DNA of 64,000 nt, taken from positions 6,425,001 to 6,489,000 of the forward strand of contig NC_088931.1 of assembly GCF_038396675.1 (NCBI RefSeq), read 5' to 3'. Numbering within the stretch: the first letter of the stretch is position 1; every line of letters begins with the position of its first letter. The notes under the pieces were generated by a model, which saw only the letters and a program-made list of their open reading frames with translations, searched no databases and had not been told where the DNA came from. Below, in pieces: positions 17,020 to 45,822 of this stretch. The position numbers and the translations under genes were made by a program. The DNA is from Hydra vulgaris (Eukaryota > Cnidaria > Hydrozoa > Anthoathecata > Hydridae).

Positions 17020-17231
17020 TAATGTAAGCTGTTTTTTAAACTTTAAAAAAGGAATGAAAAAATATGTCTGGATATTTAATAAAAAATCGTAGAGTAACTA
17101 ATATCATAAAGTTAATGAAAATATATTATTACAGAGTATATTGTATTTTTTTTAATATTTGTAAAAGTTTGAAAATACCTCCGAGGTACACCACTCTCCC
17201 CTACAGTTCATTCACCAATCCAAAATCAATT

Positions 17232-17677
17232 TCATTGGCTTGAAACATTTTGTTTACTTTTTTGAACCTTTCCATTATTGTGTTCCATCATGACAGCCGT
17301 CTCCAGCTGATCTATTTTCCTGAGAATTCTACTGTCCTCAACTATCTTGTTAGGCTGTTGCGTTATGTCATCATTCAGCTCTTCTAAGGCTTTTTGAAGT
17401 GTAAATGCAAACTTCATATATATAAATATATAAGTAATCTATAATATATATATAAATATATAAGTAAAATATAACAAGACTCAGCTGCTGCGACACCAAT
17501 GAGACTCAAAGAATGACCCGCGCATGGAACATATTCAGCTAGCGGATTTAGCTCCTTGATACAGGCTTGCAATTCAGTGTAGACCCCAGACATATTGGAG
17601 GCCTCATAACACTGCCTACGGCAATCAGTAATGTTTATACTGTGCAACTCTAATGTTTTTATGACTAGATTAAGCAT
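17232..17677 (-). pseudogene. hAT transposase fragment (ZMYM1-like)
   Basis: The minus strand reads [39 protein letters not shown] and GVAAAESC (17640-17480). Past a short TA-rich duplication (17416-17467) it continues FTLQKALEELNDDI...LRKIDQLETAVMM. This is the hAT transposase region found in ZMYM1-like proteins. Both ends are lost, the right one into a long TA microsatellite. 17020-17230 holds nothing recognisable apart from the GAGGTACACCAC motif. Confidence 0.7.
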
Positions 17678-17687
17678 ATCAACTCTC

Positions 17688-18145
<458 letters not shown>

Positions 18146-18286
18146 TAAATAAATGAATAAATAAAATATATTTCAGACAACAGGCATGTACAAATTAGGT
18201 GCCAGGTCCATAGTTTTGTAAAAGAAAAGTATTATTTTAAACTTTGATTAACTGAATGCATAGAGTGATTCACAAGGTACAAGCCA

Positions 18287-21044
18287 TCAACTGTTTAAGA
18301 TAATTGTTTGAAAAGATGGTAATCTTAACTTTAAAAGCATGTAAGATATACTATCATATTTGTTGTATCCGAAAAACATTTTAGCACATTTGTTGTAGCA
18401 ATACTGAAGGCGTGCCATTGTTTTATCATTATATTTTTGCCACAAAGGAACACCATATAAACAAATACAATATGTTTTAAACAGCTTAATCTTCACTCTG
18501 GTAGAGCATAAATGAAAGCGTCTAATTAAGATATTTGTACGTGTGTAAAGGCCCTTCACCTCTTTGATTATATCAAGATCATCGGTAAGGTCATTTTTAA
18601 TTATATGACCAAGGTATTTAAAAGATTTAACAAAAGCAATTTCACATCCTGACACGCATAATTCTGGGAAGTAGTTTGATATAACTTTTGATTTTTGAGT
18701 TGGATTAAACACCATATATACAGTTTTCTTGGTATTAAAGGACATGTTAATTAAGGAAGATTCCTTATTTGTAAAGCTAATTAGTTTTTGAAGTGTAAAC
18801 CAAGAAGGTGCAATTAGAACCATATCATCAGCATAGGCCAACACATTCATGAATATACCACCTATATTACATCCAATACGAAGGTTTGATATTGATGAAA
18901 TCAAATCTTGAATGTAAAAGTTAAATAGAAGTGGTGACGAACCCCATTCCCAATTCCAAAACTGTTTGATTTTGTTTTCTGCCATCGAACAGACATTTGT
19001 TGATTACTATACCAAAATGCAAGCAAACAAACAAGTTTTTTGGGCAGACCAGTATCTAATAATTTTTTGAACAACAGCCAGTAATTGACACTGTCAAATG
19101 CTTTATTAAAGTCTATGAAGCAAGCAAATACATGGCTTCCTCTAGATGTGTAGTACTGCACAGTCTTTTTAAAATAGTTTGAGCATGATGTTGTTGAGTG
19201 ATTTTGTTTAATGCCAAATTGGTAATCATCATTTTTATTAATCCTGTACAAATTGATTTTCTGCAATAAAAGACTCTCAAAAATTTTTGACATAGCAGAG
19301 GACACAACTTTAGCTCTATAATTGTTCACATCTGTTAAATCAGCCATTTTAGATTTTACTAATGGAATAATTGTTGCCTCACAAAACATGGATGGTAAAT
19401 AACCAAATTTAATGCATAAATTAAAAAAAAATACTAATAAAAAACTGCAATCTACTTCCACCATACATAAAAGATTCCATACAAAGGTTATCAGGTCCAG
19501 CTGCCTTTCCTAGTTTCTGAGTTTTTACTGCAGTGGATATGTCAACGCAACTCACAATAATATCAGAGTTTTCAGTAGAAAATTCCATTTCCTTTATGAA
19601 ACTGAGGTAATATTTTTCATTGTTAGTTGAATTATACAAATTTTGAAAGTGCTCTTTCCACATATTAGCAATAAGACAATCACCTGTGGCACCTCCAACA
19701 CTAGCAACAAAGTTCGCTGCATTACTGTTGCTGATCTTTCGCACATGATTCCAGAACTTTCTCGAGTCTGTGTTGTTCATATTTTTTGCACATAAATCGG
19801 CTTGAATTTGTTCATTATGATGTCTACAATATTTAAGAGCTAATTTAAAAGCAGCACGAGAGCGCTTCATGTTTTCAAAAATGTCACCCTGTTTCTTCTT
19901 TTCTTGAAAAATCCATTGCTTGAAGGCATCTCTTGCAATGTCGTGTTTATCTTTAACATAGTCATTCCAACCTGAAGTAATATATTCGTGGTTTTTATGT
20001 TTAAAATTACAATGAGGTATGGGACCTGGAGTAAGATATTCGTGGTTTTTATGTTTAAAGTTACAATGAGGTATCAGATACAAAAGATTGCATAGTATTT
20101 ATGATGCTATTATAGAATAAATCAATATCGTGGGTTGTATTGTAGCCATTTGGAATATTTTCAGTAAGTAGATAGAGGGGTACATGTACGGATTTTAATG
20201 AAGAATCTACTTTTTCTGCATAACGTGTTAAGGTAGCTTTGTCACAAATTTGCCAGTTAGGAGATCTAGTTGTCATATTAAAATAAGGTTTGTTATTATA
20301 TATTTTGGATGAGTTAGCTAATGAGCAAGAGATCAGAATCGCTAATGGTTAATGGTCTGATGCAATAACATTGTTTAAAACCGAAATAGATATAATTAGA
20401 TTATCAATAATTGGACTGCATAGAATGTGGTCCAACCACGAAGAAATATCATCATTGTCACTGACATATGTACAGATATTGTCAAGGCGATTGATATCAG
20501 ATTTAATCAATTTATTTTTTAAAGCAAGATTAGAAAATTCTTCATAGAATCTTGACCCATTATAACAATTAAAATCGCCAGCAATAACTATGTTCACAGT
20601 ATCAGTTTCCAGTATAAGTGATTTTATTTTTGAGCATATATCCATATAATTATGAAGACAATGTTTGTCATTATAATTTGTTGGCATGTACACACTTATT
20701 AGCAAAATTGGCCCTATATTGGCAGATACTTTTAAACAAGTGATTCTGGATTCTAAAGATTTAATGATTGTAATATTATTTGCCAAATTTTTTTGATAAA
20801 GAATAGCAGTCGCTCCAAAGGGTCTACCAATTAATATATCAGATGATATGTTTACTGCTGATATACCAGTACCATAAAAGTCAGGGTGTACATTGTTTAA
20901 TAATTCAAGCTCATTAGATAATAACCAATGCTCTTGTAATAAAACAAAATCGTATGTAAGACACAATTCTTTAATTGCAAAAATACTGTTTTTAAAAGAA
21001 CGACAGTTAAATATACAAAAAGATATGCTGTTGCTATTCGCCAT
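18287..21044 (-). pseudogene. LINE ORF2: AP endonuclease and reverse transcriptase (broken)
   Basis: It starts MANSNSISFCIFNCRSFKN at 21044, overlapping the end of ORF1 by 11 nt. The endonuclease part has LLQEHWLLSNEL, VYMPTNY, VIAGDFNCYNGS and SWLDHILCSP, ending IASDH followed by TAA (20349-20351) where coding resumes as PLAILIS. A ~56-bp tandem duplication (about 19980-20073) repeats PHCNFKHKNHEY. Reverse transcriptase motifs follow: KAAGPDNL, FIDFNKAFDSVN, GNGV..., YADDMVLIAP and FKYLGHII, ending at 18287. Frameshifts near 20070, 19440 and 18950 break it. The catalytic YADD is intact. Confidence 0.82.
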
Positions 21045-22001
21045 TTTTGAGTTTAAAATATTTTCGTACCAGTAGATCCTTAGACCAAGCTTCAGTAGAC
21101 ATTAAACAAACAACTTTATTTTTTAACTGGGAGGAATCTACAGATACAGATATGTAATACGAGGAATAACTACTAAATTTGGATTTTAATTTTTCACACT
21201 TTACAGAGTCATCATTATCAATTTTTAAAATATCATAAGTGCAATCGATTACCTCATTTTCTGTTGTAGAAGGATCTAATCTTGAGATAAATATATCAAT
21301 ACTACGCATGGGCTGTTTATCTAAAGAGATTGGTTTAAGTCTATTGTTGGAGTCTGATGTACCTAAAATGTGTTTTTTTGTGTGGACAACTTTTTTGGTT
21401 ACAGGTAGATTATGTGTGCACTTCTTAACAATATCTGACATCAGTGGTCGCCCTGTAAATTTAACAGGTTTATCACTAGTAGAAGAAGGGCTTTCAGTAT
21501 TATCAATTACATCAAGGCTAATAGAACTGCTAGGATCATTTTGGAATTTAGTACTAGAAGGTTCTTTATTGCTCATTGCACTCATTAAATGTCTCATTTC
21601 ATTCTGAAATATTGTAAATTGTTTTACTTCAGATCGGAGATAGGCAACCTCCTGAAGCAAATCACTGATATCAATGTGCTCCGTACCAACAGGAGGAAGA
21701 CGAGATAAATTGATAGCATAAAAATTTGGTAATTTATTTATTGGGTCTAGAAGCAACTTTAGCATATCCTCAACAGTTTTTTGCATTTATCATTCCCACT
21801 TCTTTTTACCAGGCGCTTATTTGGAAGTAGTTTAATAATTATGGCTTTAGCATCAAATATTTCCTCTTCCTTGTAAAAGTCACATATAATTTAAACATTG
21901 TTGTCAAAACTTAAGACATCTGATTTATTCTTCAAGAAACATAGTAACTCATTACGCACAGCAATCATTGCATTTGTGTCAGTATCATCTGTATTTGCCA
22001 T
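21034..22001 (-). pseudogene. LINE ORF1 protein (broken near its start)
   Basis: The reading begins [20 protein letters not shown] at 22001 and is stopped by TAA near 21893. It shifts frame close to 21784 and then runs open to 21034 (250 residues, ending YFKLKNGE). It has an N-terminal conserved block (CFLKNKSDVLSFDNN...EEIFDAKAI), a coiled-coil-like heptad segment (DLLQEVAYLRSEVKQ), a Ser-rich linker and a C-terminal domain. It probably encodes an RNA-binding chaperone by position; no CCHC knuckle is visible. Confidence 0.65.
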
Positions 22002-22046
22002 AGTTGTACAAATTTTGGTGGAAGGGTTACCACGCTAAATAACAGT

Positions 22047-22167
<121 letters not shown>

Positions 22168-22344
22168 GAAGAAAAATGGAATTTTAGTTTTATTAATTAA
22201 ATTTAAGACTTAGCTATCTGAAAATATTGCTTTTTATTAAATTTAGAGGATATTGAATTTTTTTTTTTTAGTTTTTCTGTGAAGAGCTACTGGTGACAAT
22301 TTTGTCACAAATGAAAACAAATAACATATTGTAGTAAATTAATA

Positions 22345-22977
22345 TTGAGAGTATCCTCCCTTAGATTTAATTACAGCCTGAATTCATTCAGGAACACTAG
22401 CAACCAATTTGCTACATTCCTCGGGTGTAATTGAGTACCAAACCTCTTGTACACGAGCCCAAAGTTCATCCTTATTCTTAGGTGGAGTAGGAAAGTTGTA
22501 GACCCGTTGTTAATCTATTGCCCATAAGTTTTCGAGTGGGTTAAGATGAGGGCTTTGTGCTGGCCATTCAACGACTTTCAATTTCTTCTCGTCAAGGAAT
22601 TTAATGGTCTTATCAGCCTTATGCTTGGGGTCGTTGTCTTGCATGAACATCGTGTTACGTATAGTTCTGCCCCATTTTCGAAGAGACTTGAAATATCCGA
22701 CCTTAAGGATGTTGATATAGTCATCAGTGTTCATTATTTCATTAATTTTAACTAATTCACCGACTCCACGAGCACAGAAACATTCCCAAAACAAGAGTTT
22801 TCCTCCGCCATATTTAACGTTTGGTGTAAAATCTGGAGCACTTAATGGTGAATTAGGATTTCACCAAGTATATCTTATACCATCTGATCCAAACATATTA
22901 GTTTTACTTTCATCTGTCCAAATCCAGTCATAAAAGTCATCAAAAGTCATGTGTGCATGAAGTTTAGCATGATTTAA
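22345..22977 (-). pseudogene. Tc1 transposase, catalytic half (DD34E)
   Basis: The minus strand reads MTFDDFYDWIWTDESKTNMF, GGGKLLFWECFCARGVGELV, NTMFMQDNDPKHKADKTIKF, SPHLNPLENLWAID and GGYSQY. The acids are D in TDES, D in QDND and E in LEN, with 34 residues between the last two, the Tc1 DD34E signature. In-frame stops (for example before QRVYNFPTPPKNKDELW) make it a pseudogene. The matching N-terminal half is at 25349-25675. Confidence 0.8.
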
Positions 22978-25348
22978 GGTGGTCCTACACTCATAAAAGC
23001 TTATTTTTAAAAGCTTATTTTATTTATTCATCACTTGTGAATAGTCTCTGATTATATTGGATTGTAAACAAACTCTATTAAAAAAGATATTAGCTGTTAT
23101 ATTTAGGTATCTTAAAAAAGTATCCTTAGAAACGCCCATAGCAACCACATTTTGAGTTGTTTTTAGGTTAATAACTAGTCAAATATTTTTTTTATTGTTA
23201 AAAATTGATGTGAATATAAAACCTCGTTTTGATTATACCCAACTTAAATTCATAAGTTATAAAACAGCCTGTACAAGTTGTTCGTAAATGAAAAAAGTGC
23301 TGTCAATTTTAGGAGCTTTTGGATATTTGTCTATATTGCAATCCCATTTGTATTGGTACCAAACGAATTATATTTAAAATTATGGCTAAGGAGAATTAGA
23401 AAATTTTTATCAGGAAAAGAAAGAGAACGAATCAGCATCTTTACAACAAATCTGTCATATGCAGTGATGACAAACAAAACAAACAAGTTGAAATTGATAT
23501 ATCAAATACTGTTGATGATGTAGATTTTTCTTCTGACACAGAAAGTGAGTCTTCACAATCAGATGTAGAGGAAAATAATAACGTTGATAAATTTGATTAT
23601 TTTATTTTAATAAACTTCAAGATTTTTAAAACTGTTATAGAAAGATTTGGGAAATGCTTTACTTGCAACAAAAACATGCAAGTTATTGACAATTTAAAAT
23701 CTCGAAAGGGGTTAGCCCATTCTTTAGAAATACACTGTGAATATTGTTTAAACAGAGAGCTATTTTTTACCTCAAAACCGGGAAAATAAAAAGTCAACTT
23801 CAGAATATGCAGAATGGTTTGCAAATCATCAATGCACTATTAACCATGTTGGTTCTTCGGGTGCTATGGAATCTGCTGGGGCAGTCATAATATTCAATCG
23901 CTCAATAGAAAAAAAACCCTGATTTTTAATGAATACTTAGGAGATGGTGATACTTCCTCCTTTAAAGATGTAATTAAAAGCAACCCTTACAAAGATTTGA
24001 ACATTAAAATCACAAAATTGGAATGTATTGGCCATGTACAGAAGAGAATAGGTACTAGACTTCGTAAGGTTGTTAAGACTTACAAAGGAACAAACACACC
24101 ACTCCATGGAAGAGGAAAGTTAACTAAATCTGTGATCAATTCTATGCAGAACTTCTATGGCCTAGCTACTAGAAATAATCTTGAAAATTTGTATGCTATG
24201 AAAAAAGCTGTTTGGGCCGTTTTGTTTCATTGCACAGATTTTGACGACAAGGAATGGCGACACCATATGTGCCCAAGAGATTCAGAGACTTGGTGTAAAT
24301 ATCATTTATACAGAGTTTATGGTGTAAATACTTATGTAGAGCAAGTGAATCTTTCTGTTGCAGTCTTTAACATTTTGAAACCAACTTTTACTGATTTATC
24401 TTCAGATGATTTACTAAAAAAATGTCTCCATGGTAAGGCCCAAAACGCCAATGAGGCACTCAATTAGATTTTTTGGAGACGCTGCCCAAAAAATATTTTT
24501 GTGGGTAGAGTGGTCTTAGAGTCTGCGGTTAATTCATCTGTTATTGAATTTAATGAAGGACCTAATGGAATCCTCTCTGTACTAAATAAATTTCATCTAA
24601 CAGGATATGTTACGCCTATGAAACTTAATGAAAAGAAGAAAGAAACTATAAAGCGGTCTCTTCAAAAGTCCACTGATCGTGTCAAAAAGAGAAGAAAACA
24701 ACTAAGAACAATTAAAAAGGGTTACTTAGAAAAAGATAATGAAGAAAAAAACTCGAAATATATTCCTGGAGGGTTTTGATATGTTTTTTGTGAACTTTTT
24801 ATTATGGTTTTATTCATTTGTTTTATATATTTGTCGTTTTCTCAGAATAAAGTTTTGCTTCGAATAAAAATCTTTAAAACAGGATAACTTTGGACTCGTT
24901 TAAGCTTTTTATCTAATTTTTTTTTTTGATTTTTCACATAATTAAAAAGGATCCGGATGAGAGAAGGATATATAAAATAAAATAAGGAAAGTACTTTTTT
25001 ATGAGACTAATGTTGGCCATTTGTCCACCAATTTTTCTATGTTTGTTTCAAATCTTGTAACTTTTTATATACTGTGAATAATATAAAATGCTTCTCTCAT
25101 CCGGATTAATATAACTCAATGAGTATATACACCAATTTTCAGCTTGATATGATAAGTATTTTGATTGCTAGCTTGTCACAAAAAATGCTAGTTTTTTCAT
25201 TCATTTTTTAAATAATTGGCTAATCGAGACATTTTTTATTTCTTAAAGTTGATTTTTGTAAATAGTTTATAGACCCACATTTTTGGTAAAAAAATTAAAT
25301 CAAAAACTCTTTGCTTTGAAAAGTTAGCCTTTTCTGTGGAGAACCACC
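22978..25348 (+). mobile_element. Kolobok-type DNA transposon with TTAA target duplication
   Basis: TTAA at 22974-22977 and 25349-25352 brackets the element. Its ends are GGTGGTCCTACAC (left) and GTGGAGAACCACC (right), an imperfect ~13-bp TIR. Excising it rejoins the Tc1 transposase frame. The internal protein resembles Kolobok transposases, and TTAA is the known Kolobok target. 24780-25348 is the 3' non-coding part. Confidence 0.82.
23278..24779 (+). pseudogene. Kolobok transposase (several stops and frameshifts)
   Basis: The readable blocks are DVDFSSDTESESSQSDVEEN (acidic N-terminus), CFTCNKNMQ...EIHCEYC (zinc-binding CxxC pairs), CIGHVQKRIGTRLRKVVKTY, GRGKLTKSVINSMQNFYGLA, MKKAVWAVLFHCTDFDDKEW, HMCPRDSETWCKYH and a basic C-terminal tail. 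The GHVQKR...GRGKLT...FYG signature is typical of Kolobok-like transposases. A stop separates EALN from IFWRRCPK (24465), and other stops lie near 23520 and 23788. Not functional as it stands. Confidence 0.75.
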
Positions 25349-25675
25349 TTAAACGAGTTTGGCGGTGACGAGAAACTAACAATGGCTTCTTGATCTTTCT
25401 TCTGGATCGAAAACCAATTCTTTTAAGCTGTCCGCACTGAAGCATGAGTCCCATAGCTGTTATTCATTAAATTAGTAACATCCTTTGCTGTTTTAGACTC
25501 TCCAGAAGCAATTAAACGAGCGATTGTTCTTTGGTCTCTTGGTGTAAAAATTTTCTTTCGACCACTTTTAGGCTTATTTCCTTCTAAATTATTGCGCAAT
25601 TTGATTTTATATATGAGATAATGCGACTTTCCGAACTCAGCAGGGATTTCACGATAAGATTGTCCGGTGTCACGT
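25349..25675 (-). pseudogene. Tc1 transposase, N-terminal DNA-binding half
   Basis: The minus strand shows FGKSHYLIYKIK, SGRKKIFTPRDQRTIARLI, GESKTAKDVTNLMNNSYG and GFRSRRKIKKPLLVSRHRQT, the paired HTH and linker of Tc1 transposases. The frame meets the catalytic half exactly at the TTAA where the Kolobok element inserted. Confidence 0.75.
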
Positions 25676-25800
25676 TAAATAAGTAGATCGTTAAATAAGT
25701 AGACAAAATGATATTCTGCGCATGCGTTAGTTTACGGATACTTATTTAACGTATCACGTTAAATAAGTAGATCGTTAAATAAGTAGACAAACTGAACAAT
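25668..25800. repeat. CGTTAAATAAGTAG repeat cluster
   Basis: CACGTTAAATAAGTAGATCG followed by TTAAATAAGTAGACAAA occurs twice (25671-25707 and 25757-25793), with an inverted ACTTATTTAACG at 25740-25753 between them. It replaces the expected end of the Tc1 element and looks like a small nested element or MITE end. 25800-26275 shows nothing recognisable. Confidence 0.6.
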
Positions 25801-26275
25801 CGAGGCATTTTGCTAACCCAGACGAACAAATTTAAAAAAAAACATACGTTAACCGAACTAAAAGCATTTCCTTTGCCATGCGAATTGTTATTACTTAAGG
25901 GCATTTTTATAGTGATAATTTACTACTTTTAATAATATTTAACTCACGACGTATATTCTAATCGCAATTTATATCTTTATAGTATAGTATGACAAGAAAC
26001 ATATTTTTAAGAAAAAGCTTTTTGATAGGCCATTCACCCGTATTAAAGATATTAAATAAAATAGTCATCTCACAAGGAAGTTTATTGTATTCCTAAATAA
26101 TTTAACAGTGCATATTAGCAAAATATTTTACGTTAAATTATTTATCCTTAACCCTTAAACTTAATGATTGTAAAATTTGTAATTGTTACTTGATTCTACG
26201 CAAATAAATACTAAGGACAGCATTCTGATGTTATCCCAGAAAAAAGAAAAGAGAATTTATTAATTCGTGTCTAGC

Positions 26276-26515
26276 CTTTTTTTGTGTGTTAATTTACCTC
26301 TTCAAAGCCGAAAAAGACACTACAGTCAAGGAGGCTGCTTTAGTTGTTGTTACAACCCTCTCTCAACTCTATAACTTCGAAACACAAATCATGACGATCA
26401 AGATCGCTACGCGGAGAAACAAGTTGAGCGCGGTACTGCCAAGGACGTGGTGGCGATCGAACTCAGAACACTTTTTGATTATGAGGCGAGCGCTCTACCA
26501 CTACACCACTATTGT
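26276..26515 (-). mobile_element. tRNA-derived SINE, full-length-like copy
   Basis: On the minus strand it starts TGGTGTAGTGGTAGAGCGCT (A-box-like) and has GAGTTCGATCGCCACC (B-box-like). It continues GTACCGCGCTCAACTTGTTT, then AGAGTTGAGAGAGGGTTGTA, and ends near a short T-rich border at 26276. The head looks like a tRNA, but the acceptor stem is not closed and a long unrelated body follows, so it is a SINE and not a tRNA gene. 26516-27080 shows nothing recognisable. Confidence 0.78.
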
Positions 26516-27080
26516 ACTACCGTTGAATAACAACCTAGACGGGTATTATTCGACGATTTTAGCGATCTTAATGTATGCATAGCGCAATAATAATAAAATG
26601 TGACTTAGTTTACTATTTCTTACTATGAGAATGTTTTAAATACAAACGATATTAAAGAAACGACACACTTCATGCTACACTAAAATTTTATTTGGAAAAT
26701 AAAATCAATATAATAATATCCTTACACATCAATGAGAAAAATAATATCCTTACACAATATAAATAGCAAAATAAAACAACATGGTTTTTAAGTCCTTTTG
26801 AAAAAATTTAACTTGGTTGAAACTTGGGCATTTTCGGAAGAAATTCGATTTTTCCACATGGAATTACAAGCCTACATAGAATAGAAATATAGTATAATAT
26901 AAATAGTATCATAAAATCACAACGAATAAATAAAACAATTATAAAAATGCTTTTGTGCCAGAAGAGTACTTAATAAATGCATTGATTAATGTATGTCAAT
27001 AAATTGATTTACAAAATGAACTCTAATTGAAGGATTTGAATTTTTAAATCAAATAAATGTTAAAAATGTTAAAACAGCCA

Positions 27081-27343
27081 TATCTTTGATGGGCGGACAT
27101 AAGAGTATAACTGCAAAAGTGTAACTTTTCATGAGAGCAAAAAAACATTATTATGAACCCAATTATTTTGCTACAGAAGTCATATTTTGAGAAATGGGTT
27201 ATTACTTTTATTCTGTTTGAACCGAATGGTGTAACTATACTGTTAAAACCATTGATGCCGGCATACACAAGACACATTTTCTCATATAAACCATTAAATG
27301 GTCAAAAATGCAGTTATACTCTTATGTCCGCCCATCAAAGATA
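27081..27343. mobile_element. MITE with perfect 35-bp TIRs
   Basis: TATCTTTGATGGGCGGACAT, continuing AAGAGTATAACTGCA, at 27081-27115 is exactly inverted at 27309-27343. TA at both borders suggests a Tc1/mariner-type target. The 193-bp interior has no coding capacity. Confidence 0.82.
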
Positions 27344-28687
27344 TATCAACATGCCAGAATAGTCTATACTTTCACAATATGCTATAAAAAATTGATCAAA
27401 TATCTCATTATAATTAAAAATTACATAGCCATTCTTTTTAAATACTACTTTTGGTGTAGTTGTAATAGTAGCTATAATCAACTGCAACTGCAACAAAATG
27501 TATGTAAATAAAGAACTGACTTAAATAACTGTACCTATTGACTATATCTTATATCAACAACCCTAGTTGAATAACTGATGACAGTAAGAAAAAAACAACT
27601 ACAAAGTGAGCAAAACAAATCATCATGCCAATAACAAAATAAAGAACAAACAATAGTTGACCTAAATTAACCAATTGTATAACTTTAGACATCTATAAGA
27701 CACTTACAAAAATAAATTAAGTAATGAATTTTTTAAATATTAACTAGGTACATAAACAAATCAACAATAAAAAACAAAAAAAACATATTTATGTATATTG
27801 ATTGAATTTAAATATTCAAATATGTCATAAAAACAAAAACAGTAGAAATAACAGGATATATTCACAACATTGATAGTACTAAAGACAAACTGTTTATGAC
27901 AGTATAACACAGTAACAAAAGGAAACATCTCTAATTTACCATTCTCAATACATTTCAGGTAATGCTACCGCGTGTCATTATCTTTTTATATAACTAAACT
28001 TAGGTTGATACTGCTACACAAAACCATTGCATTTCTTTCTAAGAAAAAATCACAATCATTTTAATGTGCAACTCTATGCATTAACAATGGCACATCACCT
28101 TTACTTAAACTATTAAAGAGTGAATCATAAAACTAAACACACTTCCAATGTAAAACAACATCAGGACACATTACTTAGAAACACCCAATATGATTTTCTA
28201 ACATTAATCGTTTGCATACAACTGTAACTTTCTGAAAGACCACATGAATTAAAACAACTAAAAATGCAAAAAATCCAGATATTTTAAACTTGAAAACCCA
28301 AACATTTTAGAAAACTGATATAAAAACAAACTTTGTGCTATATCAATCAAGGTATCATCAAGCCAGCAAGGTGAGTCTCTTAAAATATCTAAGGCATTGT
28401 CTTTAGACTGTATTGACACTGTATTATATATATATAAATATATCATTGACTTACCCTTCCCGGTAAGAGATTACTTGGGATCCTTAATATATACAACAGA
28501 GAAAACTCATTTGGAAAACGCGTGTATTTTGTTGGTGAGTTGGTTGATCTTTAAATAATTATTGTATCCTAGTGAAATTAAGGCACGTGCTGCTGTTTTG
28601 TTGGGATAAAGAAATTAAAGAAATCTGAATTTAGATAGACATGAAAAAAGCAAATATATAATGCTCTGTTCCAAAGAATGGGCAATA
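27344..28687. other. Non-coding intergenic stretch
   Basis: AT-rich sequence in which I see no coding exon, RNA gene or repeat with support. Short open frames here lack splice sites or recognisable motifs. Confidence 0.5.
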
Positions 28688-28735
28688 TTATGAGGAACTT
28701 GTATCACATGCCATTGTGATACAAGTTCCTCATAA
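28688..28735. repeat. Perfect hairpin, 21-bp arms
   Basis: The left arm TTATGAGGAACTTGTATCACA (28688-28708, 21 bases) is exactly complemented at 28715-28735, with a 6-base loop. It is one of many such hairpins in the window. 28736-29222 is otherwise plain AT-rich sequence with GGTGTTTTAG repeated at 29137 and 29166. Confidence 0.85.
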
Positions 28736-29223
28736 TGATACTAGATGGCATCTGGTGTCTTCCTGTTTAAAAATAACATTGACATATGCCCCCTTTCCTC
28801 TAGGTTCCTCAATTGTTAAGTATAATTTATGCTTTTTTGTTTACATAAGTTTGTAATAATATAAAATGAAAAGGTTTTATAAAATAATAAAAAATTTATT
28901 AAAGTTTAATGAATTTTTTTTACCTGGATATAGTGCGCAAATTATCACCCGATGGCAAACCAACCATTCCAATTAAGGTATCCCAATCATATTTGATGAT
29001 CATTATCTAGATAGAATATATGAAAATATGCTGATTGAAACACAAAGTTTTAATAAAGAACTATCATTTTCTTCAACAAATTTACATTTTTTAGCATATG
29101 TTATATGTTAAAAAATGTAAATTATATATGATATAAGGTGTTTTAGGTACTCTTATATGGTATAAGGTGTTTTAGATGCCCCTCTAGCGCTACCTTATAT
29201 GCTCTTAAATAAAAGGGATATCA

Positions 29224-29352
29224 GAAAGAAAAATACATTAGAGCTTATACTTAAAGAAAAATACATTAGAGCTTATACTTAAAGAAAAATACATTATAAT
29301 AAAAATAAAAAAGAGCTTATACTTAAAGAAAAGTACATTAGAGCTTATACAC
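29224..29352. repeat. Minisatellite, ~28-bp unit, 4 copies
   Basis: The unit AAATACATTAGAGCTTATAC plus TTAAAGAA is repeated four times. The third copy is expanded by an AATAAAAATAAAAAA insert. Confidence 0.8.
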
Positions 29353-29759
29353 CAACTTATATATTAAGGCTCAATACAAAGTTATTGTTTTTTAAAAGAT
29401 TTTAAAAATATATCTAAGTATTCCTTTGATACTAAGTTTTATACAATTTGATAAGATATTGCAAAGTTAAAAAAATTTAACTTGAGAAAAACTTAAAATT
29501 TGGCCACCATCAACAACAAAAAGCAATATCTTTCAGAAATATAGATGCTTTACATATCGCATGTTTGTAAACACTTACACAGTTTTTACAAACATGCTTA
29601 ACTGTATTTAAATTTTGAGTTTTTTTCAACTTAAAATTTCATAGATATGTTATTAAAATTTCATAGATACGTCAAAGTAACTTTAACATCTCCACATGTA
29701 AAAAAATTCTATACTTAAAACAAAACATAACTTTTTTTTGTTTTTATAACATTTTAAAA

Positions 29760-29771
29760 TTTTTTTGTAGC
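29760..29771 (+). promoter_or_regulatory. Possible spliced-leader acceptor upstream of PRORP
   Basis: A T-rich tract followed by TTTTTTGTAG ends at 29770, 25 nt before the PRORP ATG. No upstream exon is visible. Hydra is known to use spliced-leader trans-splicing, so this may be a trans-splice acceptor; it could equally be an ordinary cis acceptor or chance. Confidence 0.35.
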
Positions 29772-29795
29772 ATACCCTAAAAATTAAAAGTTAAG

Positions 29796-45787
<15,992 letters not shown>

Positions 45788-45822
45788 AAGCGTTATTATA
45801 TAAAACAGTCCTAAATAATTTT

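Larger units (their letters stand above)
18147..22045 (-). mobile_element. Non-LTR retrotransposon (LINE), near full length, ORF1 and ORF2
   Basis: A minus-strand element with an ORF1, an ORF2 with an APE-type endonuclease and reverse transcriptase, and a 3' end at about 18147 next to an ATTTATTTATT-rich tail. TA microsatellites lie beyond both ends (17693-18145 and 22051-22166). It is degenerate but recognisable throughout. The clade is not determined; a jockey/I-like group is plausible. Confidence 0.8.
22330..25680 (-). mobile_element. Tc1/mariner element interrupted by a Kolobok element
   Basis: The minus-strand Tc1 transposase is split in two: 25349-25675 (N-terminal HTH part) and 22345-22977 (catalytic part). 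Between them lies a 2371-bp insertion flanked by TTAA. The HTH half contains SGRKKIFTPRDQRTIARLI and LGFRSRRKIKKPLLVSRHR. The catalytic half has WIWTDESK, MQDNDPKH and SPHLNPLENLW. The right end beyond 25670 is overwritten by a short repeat array, so the TIRs cannot be defined. Confidence 0.8.

Noticed and set aside
28688..28735. microRNA precursor
   Set aside because: Perfect stem with a 6-base loop and no bulges; many similar hairpins and paralog comparison point to inverted duplications.
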